Shown here piece after piece: positions 5,908 through 10,451 of a DNA stretch of 10,451 nt; position 1 is the stretch's first letter; every line of letters begins with the position of its first letter. The translations under genes were made by a program, and so were the position numbers. This DNA comes from an uncultured Shinella sp. (GTDB lineage Bacteria > Pseudomonadota > Alphaproteobacteria > Rhizobiales > Rhizobiaceae): NCBI GenBank assembly GCA_946886325.1, contig CAMPIK010000044.1, forward strand, positions 1 to 10,451. The letters run 5' to 3'. The notes beneath the pieces were generated by a model that saw nothing but the letters and a program-made list of their open reading frames with translations, ran no database searches and had not been told where the DNA came from.

Positions 5908-6567
5908 ATGACCGGATCGAAGGATCTGCTTGCCAAGACGCGGGGACAAAGCACCTACCAGGCGATCCTGGCGGCGATCCGCGACGGCATCTACCGGCCG
6001 GGCGACCCGCTGCGCGAGGAAGAGGTGGCGACCCGCCTCGGCGTCAGCCGCACGCCCGTTCGCGAGGCGCTTGGCCGCTTGCAGGAAAAGGGCCTGCTGG
6101 AAGCGGCCCCCGGACGGGGCGTCGCCGTGTCGATCCTGTCGATGCAGCAGATCTTCGAGCTCTATGCCATGCGCGAGGAACTGGAGGGCGTCGTCGCCCG
6201 CTTCGCCGCGCGCCATGGCACCGACGCGGAGATCGCCAATCTCGAGCGCATCAACGAGAAATTCGCCGCCGCGACCGGCGACCCGAAGCTCGCCGCGCAG
6301 TGGAACCGGCAGTTCCACGCCCGGCTCTATGACGCCGCGCGCAACCGCTATCTGCGCCAGGCGGTGGAGGACCTGCAGGAGACCATCGCCCTGCTGCCGG
6401 ACACGACCTTCATCCACAAGGGCCGCACGTCGACGGCGACCGACGAGCATGTCGCGATCATCGAGGCGATCCGCAACCACGACCCCGATGCCGCGGAGCG
6501 GGCGGCCATCCAGCATATCAAGGCAGCGCTCGAAGTGCGCCTCGTGATCACCAAGACCGAGGAGTGA
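5908..6567 (+). CDS. GntR-family transcriptional regulator, FCD subfamily
   Basis: This 219-aa regulator has the usual FCD-GntR length. The N-terminal winged HTH spans about residues 10-75, with YQAILAAIRDGIYRPGDPLR and the recognition region ATRLGVSRTPVREALGRLQ, then GLLEAAPGRGVAV. The helical FCD ligand domain (about 80-210) keeps the three metal-site histidines: His137 in NRQFHARL, His181 in DEHVAIIEAI and His203 in IQHIKAAL. The fourth position is Asn133, a frequent variant. Such proteins usually repress catabolic genes and are released by a carboxylate, often the pathway substrate or an intermediate. The ATG at 5908 is preceded by AGGGGAG. It is divergent from the AbrB-family gene and convergent with the CoA-transferase operon. 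It likely controls itself, its divergent neighbour and the dehydrogenase/aldolase operon through the two operator-like sites (inference). Confidence 0.94.
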   Translation: MTGSKDLLAKTRGQSTYQAILAAIRDGIYRPGDPLREEEVATRLGVSRTPVREALGRLQEKGLLEAAPGRGVAVSILSMQQIFELYAMREELEGVVARFAARHGTDAEIANLERINEKFAAATGDPKLAAQWNRQFHARLYDAARNRYLRQAVEDLQETIALLPDTTFIHKGRTSTATDEHVAIIEAIRNHDPDAAERAAIQHIKAALEVRLVITKTEE

Positions 6568-6595
6568 GCGCCGCCGCACGGACCTGAAGCGGCGC
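6568..6595. terminator. weak hairpin in the convergent gap between gntR and the CoA-transferase gene
   Basis: An inverted repeat, GCGCCGC (6568-6574) and GCGGCGC (6589-6595), has a 14-nt loop and begins directly after the gntR stop. It has no T-run on either strand. It could act as a shared, factor-assisted end for both converging units, or be chance in GC-rich DNA. Confidence 0.3.
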
Positions 6596-6616
6596 CGGTT
6601 CAAAGGCGGCACGGGC

Positions 6617-8014
6617 TCAGGCCTCCGGCCATCGCGGCGGATCGCTGCCGAGCGGCACCGGCACGCGCGACCATCCGGGCTCGATACCCTCGATCCGCAG
6701 CGCTGGCCGCAGCGCCGTGATCCGGCCGAACGCCGTATCGTGAACGTCGCTCAGATCCTCGACCCCGGCAAAATCCGGATTGGCGTCGGGATGGGCCGGG
6801 TCGTCACCGAGACGATCGCGCATCCGCCACATCCAGCCGGCCGTCGCGGCAAGCGACAGCGCGGCATGCCAGCGCCCGCCCTGCTCATGCCGGCGGATCA
6901 GGCAGAGCATCGCCGCAAAGGCGGCGAGATAGCCGGTCAGGTAGTCGAGCGGCTGGCAGGGCAATAACCGCGGCACGTCCCCTGCCCGCGCCACCGCCAT
7001 GCCCATGGTGGACTGCACGACGCTGTCATAGCCCCGCCGGCCGGCCCATGGCCCCGAAGCGGAGAAAGCCGACAGTGACACGGAGACGAGATCGGGCCGG
7101 ACGCCGGAGAGCGCCGCCGCATCGAGGCCACGTGCCGCAAGCGCGCCCGGTCGATAGGCGTCGAGCATGACGTCGCATCCGGCGGCGAGCGAAAGAAGCG
7201 TTTCGCGATCTGCGGCCTCCTTGAGATCGAGGAAGGCCGCGTGTTTGCCGAAGCCGGTATCGATCACCAGCGACTGGATGAAGGGCAGCCTCGGCGAGGC
7301 GATGCGCATCCCCGTCGCGCCGTGCTCCGCCATCGTGCGTCCCGCCATCGGTCCTGCGATGACGCGCGACAGGTCGAGCATGCGAAGACCGTCGAGCGGC
7401 CGTTGCCGGCCCGGCGGCAAGGCGTGCTGCGGTGCATCACCGAGGCGGTCGATCCGGAGCGGCGGGCGGGACGATTCCACCGCGGCCTGCGGCTCCCGCA
7501 TCCAGTCGGCACGGTCGCGCACACGCGCCGCGCAAAGGCCGCGCGCGATGGCTTCCGCGTCGATCTCGCCGGCCTTGCGCGCTGCAACGGCCGCCCGGAT
7601 CGCCCCGGGCTCGTTGTCGACGCCCAGCATGGCGAGAAGCCCGTCGCGCAGATGCGGGAAATTGCCGTGCAGATAGACCCATTCGCCATCCGCTGCAGGG
7701 TAGAAGCCGGTGAAGGGGTCGCGAAACTTCGCCGGCTTTCCATCGACCAGCAGGTAGCTCGAACTCGCCATGGCAAGCTCGGCGGACCGCGTGTCGAGCG
7801 TCACGCGCCGGCGCTCGCCGGTCCGCAATTCGTGGATGCGCGATGCGGCGAGCCCGACGGCGCCGAGTGCTGCCGAGGCGAGGGCCGCAATCGGCCAGGG
7901 CGTCGCCAGCACCTTGGGCCGCTCCTCGAGCGAAAGCCGCTCGACCGGCGCATCGTGCCAGCCGGCGGCGTCCAGCAGGTCCCGAAGCGGGCCTTCCGCC
8001 GCCCCGAGGCTCAT
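6617..8014 (-). CDS. class III (CaiB/BaiF) CoA-transferase with permuted domain order
   Basis: This 465-aa protein belongs to the family that moves CoA from an acyl-CoA to a carboxylic acid, usually through an aspartyl-CoA anhydride. The likely catalytic Asp is Asp330 in RRGYDSVVQSTMGMA. The usual CaiB N-terminus (LDGLRMLDLSRVIAGPMAGR) appears only at 207-226. Residues about 40-195 match the part that normally follows the catalytic Asp: an Ala-rich helix and R.TGERRRVTLD, SSYLLVDGKP, then a FYPAADGEWVYLHGNFPH strand. The C-terminus again has the Ala-rich helix and HEQGGRWHAALSL. The halves are thus swapped relative to CaiB or formyl-CoA transferase. I recall other proteobacterial CoA-transferases of this layout. 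The ATG at 8014 overlaps the prpF-like TGA (ATGA). It probably activates a di- or tricarboxylate, or has racemase-like activity; the substrate is unknown. Confidence 0.88.
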   Translation of the reverse strand: MSLGAAEGPLRDLLDAAGWHDAPVERLSLEERPKVLATPWPIAALASAALGAVGLAASRIHELRTGERRRVTLDTRSAELAMASSSYLLVDGKPAKFRDPFTGFYPAADGEWVYLHGNFPHLRDGLLAMLGVDNEPGAIRAAVAARKAGEIDAEAIARGLCAARVRDRADWMREPQAAVESSRPPLRIDRLGDAPQHALPPGRQRPLDGLRMLDLSRVIAGPMAGRTMAEHGATGMRIASPRLPFIQSLVIDTGFGKHAAFLDLKEAADRETLLSLAAGCDVMLDAYRPGALAARGLDAAALSGVRPDLVSVSLSAFSASGPWAGRRGYDSVVQSTMGMAVARAGDVPRLLPCQPLDYLTGYLAAFAAMLCLIRRHEQGGRWHAALSLAATAGWMWRMRDRLGDDPAHPDANPDFAGVEDLSDVHDTAFGRITALRPALRIEGIEPGWSRVPVPLGSDPPRWPEA

Positions 8015-9165
8015 GCCAACGATCCTTCCTCGAAGGGTGCGACGGCGACCTCGCCCTGCATCAGCCGTCGCGCGGTGCGATAGACGGTCGCGCGCGACGC
8101 GTTCCAGCCGTTGGCGTTGCGATCGACCGTAGCCCCGACTGCGACGAGGCCCGAGGGATGGCCGACGCGAATGACATCGGCGCCGGGCGCTGCCTTGCAC
8201 AGCCGGTGCGGCAGGCTGCCCTCGATGCGGCAGGCGACGGCGAGGCACATCGCTCCTGTCAGCGTGACCGCACGATGCGCCCGCTCCATCGACAGTATGC
8301 GCACGGCAATGTCGTGTCCCGCCGTATCGATCCGGCGGCCGTCGAGCGTGGCGAAGGCGGCGGGCGACGAAACGACGGCGATCTTCGGATTGGCGAGGCC
8401 GACCGTCTCGGGGCTCTGCCCGAGCCCCATGAGCACGCCGGCCGAACGCCGCAATCGGTCGAGCAGTGCCATCAGGGCCGGATCGGCTTCGATGATGTCG
8501 GGAAGCTCCGTGCCATCAAGCCCGACCTCGGCGGCCGCGACGAAGGCCACGGGATTGCTGGCATCGACGAGCGAAAGCGTGAAGGTGCGCCCGTCGATTT
8601 CAACTGTCTCGGTGACACGGCCGGTCGGCAGCAGTCCCGATGTGACGGTGCCACCCGGATCGAGGAAATCGAGCGCGATGCGGGCGCCGGTCCCGGAGAC
8701 GCCGTCCATGGAAAAGTCGCCGGTGACGACGGCCTTGCCGTTGCGGACCGGGAAGCGGGCATGGATGATCTTCTTCGTGTTGACCTGATGGATGCGCACC
8801 AGCGCCTCGCCGTCGGCGACCGTCACCAGCCCCTCGTCGACCGCGAAGGGTCCGACGACGGAGGAGAGGTTGCCGCAATTGGCGCCCCAGTCGACGATGG
8901 GGCGATCGACCGAGACCTGCGCGAACGTATAGTCGACATCGGCGTCCGGATGCGTCGGCGGGCCGATGATGACGGCCTTCGACAGCGAGGACGTGCCGCC
9001 GCCCATGCCGTCGAGCTGGCGGCCATAGGGATCGGGACTGCCGAGCGCCGAGAGCAGCATGCGGTCGAGCGCGTCGCGGTCGGACGGGCAGTGCCGCGCG
9101 TGGAAGAAGACGCCCTTGCTGCTGCCGCCGCGATAGAAGGCGGCCGGGACGAAGATCTGGGTCAT
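8011..9165 (-). CDS. PrpF-family isomerase/tautomerase
   Basis: This 384-aa protein has the usual PrpF family length and a DapF-like (diaminopimelate epimerase) two-domain fold. Family members move a C=C bond in branched unsaturated polycarboxylates: 2-methylaconitate cis-trans isomerase, 4-oxalomesaconate tautomerase GalD, methylitaconate isomerase, aconitate isomerase. The phosphate/carboxylate loop YRGGSSKGVFF is at 11-21 and MGGGTSSLSKAV at 54-65. The two catalytic residues known in PrpF, Lys73 and Cys107, map to Lys63 and Cys97 (GANCGN) with the same 34-residue separation. The ATG at 9165 has AGGAGGG (9174-9180 on +) 8 nt upstream. An extension to 9204 is rejected because it would overlap the upstream gene and lacks family similarity. 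It lies 19 bp after the transporter gene and overlaps the CoA-transferase start by 4 bp. There is no prpC or acnD, so the methylcitrate cycle is not indicated. Confidence 0.92.
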   Translation of the reverse strand: MTQIFVPAAFYRGGSSKGVFFHARHCPSDRDALDRMLLSALGSPDPYGRQLDGMGGGTSSLSKAVIIGPPTHPDADVDYTFAQVSVDRPIVDWGANCGNLSSVVGPFAVDEGLVTVADGEALVRIHQVNTKKIIHARFPVRNGKAVVTGDFSMDGVSGTGARIALDFLDPGGTVTSGLLPTGRVTETVEIDGRTFTLSLVDASNPVAFVAAAEVGLDGTELPDIIEADPALMALLDRLRRSAGVLMGLGQSPETVGLANPKIAVVSSPAAFATLDGRRIDTAGHDIAVRILSMERAHRAVTLTGAMCLAVACRIEGSLPHRLCKAAPGADVIRVGHPSGLVAVGATVDRNANGWNASRATVYRTARRLMQGEVAVAPFEEGSLA

Positions 9166-9184
9166 GCTCGTTTCCCTCCTGTCG

Positions 9185-9922
9185 TCACACCAGTTGCAGG
9201 ACACCGCGGATGAAATAGACGGCGCCGATCACCGTCACGATCCAGCGCGTCCAGGTGCGGAAATTCGCGTCCGTCATGCGGTGCAGGATGACATTGCCGG
9301 CCCGCGTGCCGAGAATGGCGATGGGCGCCGCGGCCGCCACCGCGAGCCAGCCTTCGGTCGACAGCGTCAGCGCCGCGTCCCAGTAGAAAGCCACCTTGGT
9401 CGCATGGGTCAGGAACTGCACCGCCGCCTTGGTGGCGATGACGGTGCGCCGGTCCATCTCGGTGCGGATGAAGAAGATGTCGATGATCGGTCCGGACACG
9501 CCGACGCCGATCGCCAGCCCACCGGAGATGATGCCGCAGACGAAGGCATGCATCGGCCGCGATGCGTCGAGCTGCAGCCGGTTGACCGGCAGCCAGACGA
9601 GGATCGGCATCAGGCCGACGACGATCGAGACCACGACGAGGCTCGGGCGGTAATCGACGAGAAGCAGCACGCCGGCCGCCGCGACGAGACCGGCGCAGAG
9701 GATGGCGAGGATGCGGCCGTCGACATAGGCCCGCGAGAACCAGGCGCGCGAGCCGTTCGCCACCATCTGGACGAGGCCGTGCACCGCGATCGCTGTCGCG
9801 ACGGGCATCAGGAAGAGCAGGACCCACAGCAGGATCAGCCCGCCCGCCATGCCGAAAATGCCCGACAGGAGCGAGGTCAGGAAGACGGTGATCGTCATGC
9901 CGGCGAAGAGGACTGCGGTCAC
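9185..9922 (-). CDS. TSUP-family (TauE/SafE) membrane transporter
   Basis: This 245-aa integral membrane protein has about eight hydrophobic segments in two related halves, the normal TSUP size. Marks are [16 protein letters not shown] (17-32) in the first half with [15 protein letters not shown] (48-62), and [15 protein letters not shown] (130-144) with [18 protein letters not shown] (163-180) in the second half. TSUP proteins export or take up small anions such as sulfite, sulfoacetate and other organic acids. As the first gene of the prpF-like/CoA-transferase operon it may move the pathway acid (inference); no sulfonate-degrading gene is nearby. The GTG at 9922 is chosen because [14 protein letters not shown] starts the first helix and TGGAAC lies upstream. 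ATG at 9898 is an alternative. An upstream extension to 10006 would cross a terminator-like hairpin. Confidence 0.86.
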   Translation of the reverse strand: MTAVLFAGMTITVFLTSLLSGIFGMAGGLILLWVLLFLMPVATAIAVHGLVQMVANGSRAWFSRAYVDGRILAILCAGLVAAAGVLLLVDYRPSLVVVSIVVGLMPILVWLPVNRLQLDASRPMHAFVCGIISGGLAIGVGVSGPIIDIFFIRTEMDRRTVIATKAAVQFLTHATKVAFYWDAALTLSTEGWLAVAAAAPIAILGTRAGNVILHRMTDANFRTWTRWIVTVIGAVYFIRGVLQLV

Positions 9923-10041
9923 GGATGTTCCAGGCGTTCGGCCGATCGGGCTGCCGGCAGGAGGACGGAGTGGACGGATGGCGCCCGTGTGGGGCACCGC
10001 CGGCATGGGTCTGCCGGCGGTGGATGTTCAACGTTTCGCCC
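9923..10041 (-). promoter_or_regulatory. gap between acnA and the TSUP/PrpF/CoA-transferase operon
   Basis: This 119-bp gap must hold the end of the aconitase transcript and any promoter of the next operon. I see the perfect hairpin at 9995-10022 and no GTATAC-type operator. No clear -35/-10 pair is visible in the remaining 70 bp, so the downstream operon might depend partly on read-through from acnA. Confidence 0.35.
9995..10022 (-). terminator. perfect 11-bp hairpin after acnA, terminator-like
   Basis: CACCGCCGGCA (9995-10005) and TGCCGGCGGTG (10012-10022) pair perfectly over 11 bp around a 6-nt loop, 19 nt after the aconitase stop. No T-run follows on the - strand (the next bases are CCCC), so it is not a canonical intrinsic terminator. 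It could be a T-less terminator, a Rho-assisted end or an mRNA-stabilising hairpin. Confidence 0.5.

Positions 10042-10451
<410 letters not shown>

Noticed and set aside
4587..6332. 581-codon open frame on the + strand antisense to the AbrB-family gene
   Set aside because: The translation is rich in Arg, His, Asp and Gly with no family similarity, runs antisense to a clear membrane protein and then out of frame through gntR. It is a GC-driven shadow.
733..9165. gallate (meta-cleavage) degradation locus, since GalC-like aldolase, GalD-like tautomerase and a LysR regulator are present
   Set aside because: No ring-cleavage dioxygenase or GalB hydratase is present, and the aldolase and PrpF genes belong to different operons separated by other regulators.
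8011..9165. methylcitrate cycle (prp) locus based on the PrpF-family protein
   Set aside because: No prpB, prpC or acnD; the nearby aconitase has the normal AcnA form and its own transcript end.
7843..9213. 456-codon + strand open frame across the PrpF-family and CoA-transferase genes
   Set aside because: It is antisense to two well-supported genes with conserved motifs, with low-complexity composition and no recognisable domain.
1224..9922. sulfolactate/sulfonate degradation, suggested by the SlcC/ComC-like dehydrogenase pair and a TauE-type carrier
   Set aside because: No SuyAB sulfo-lyase, Xsc or sulfonate transporter is visible, and TSUP carriers move many anions. Kept only as an analogy for stereo-inversion.

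Overview
The window is GC-rich DNA from an alphaproteobacterium, most likely Rhizobiales and plausibly Rhizobiaceae. This rests on the base composition, the form of the aconitase C-terminus at the right edge, and the crowding of carboxylic-acid catabolic genes with GntR and LysR regulators. It is inferred by eye and was not searched. The window holds ten protein genes (two cut by its edges) and no tRNA, rRNA, CRISPR array or insertion sequence that I can see. Almost everything is coding.

Layout. (1) Left edge to 652, + strand: the C-terminal part of an isocitrate/isopropylmalate-type dehydrogenase. (2) 653-732: a convergent gap with a strong hairpin and T-run that terminates the leftward operon. 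(3) 3291 to 733, - strand: a tight three-gene operon of an Ldh-family (malate/L-lactate type) dehydrogenase, a D-2-hydroxyacid dehydrogenase and an RraA/HMG-aldolase-family protein, with gaps of 4 bp and a 4-bp GTGA overlap. (4) 4307 to 3396, - strand: a LysR regulator, preceded by a small unknown ORF that overlaps it. (5) 5759 to 4653, - strand: a membrane protein of the duplicated 'AbrB' family, divergent from (6) an FCD-type GntR regulator on the + strand (5908-6567). (7) 9922 to 6617, - strand: a second three-gene operon of a TSUP/TauE-type transporter, a PrpF-family isomerase and a domain-permuted class III CoA-transferase. The last two overlap by ATGA. (8) Right edge: the C-terminal end of aconitase (acnA), reading leftward, followed by a perfect 11-bp hairpin.

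How it may work together. The enzymes (IPMDH-type dehydrogenase, two 2-hydroxyacid dehydrogenases from unrelated families, an aldolase-type RraA protein, a PrpF isomerase, a CoA-transferase) and two possible carriers look like a catabolic region for a hydroxylated or unsaturated di- or tricarboxylic acid that feeds pyruvate or TCA intermediates. The substrate cannot be read from the sequence. The best regulatory clue is an imperfect inverted repeat of the form G(C/T)ATAC-N4-GTAT(G/C)C. It occurs between gntR and the AbrB-family gene (5819-5834) and again upstream of the dehydrogenase/aldolase operon (3354-3369). In each case it lies about 60 nt before the leftward start codon. It is a candidate GntR operator tying these units into one regulon.
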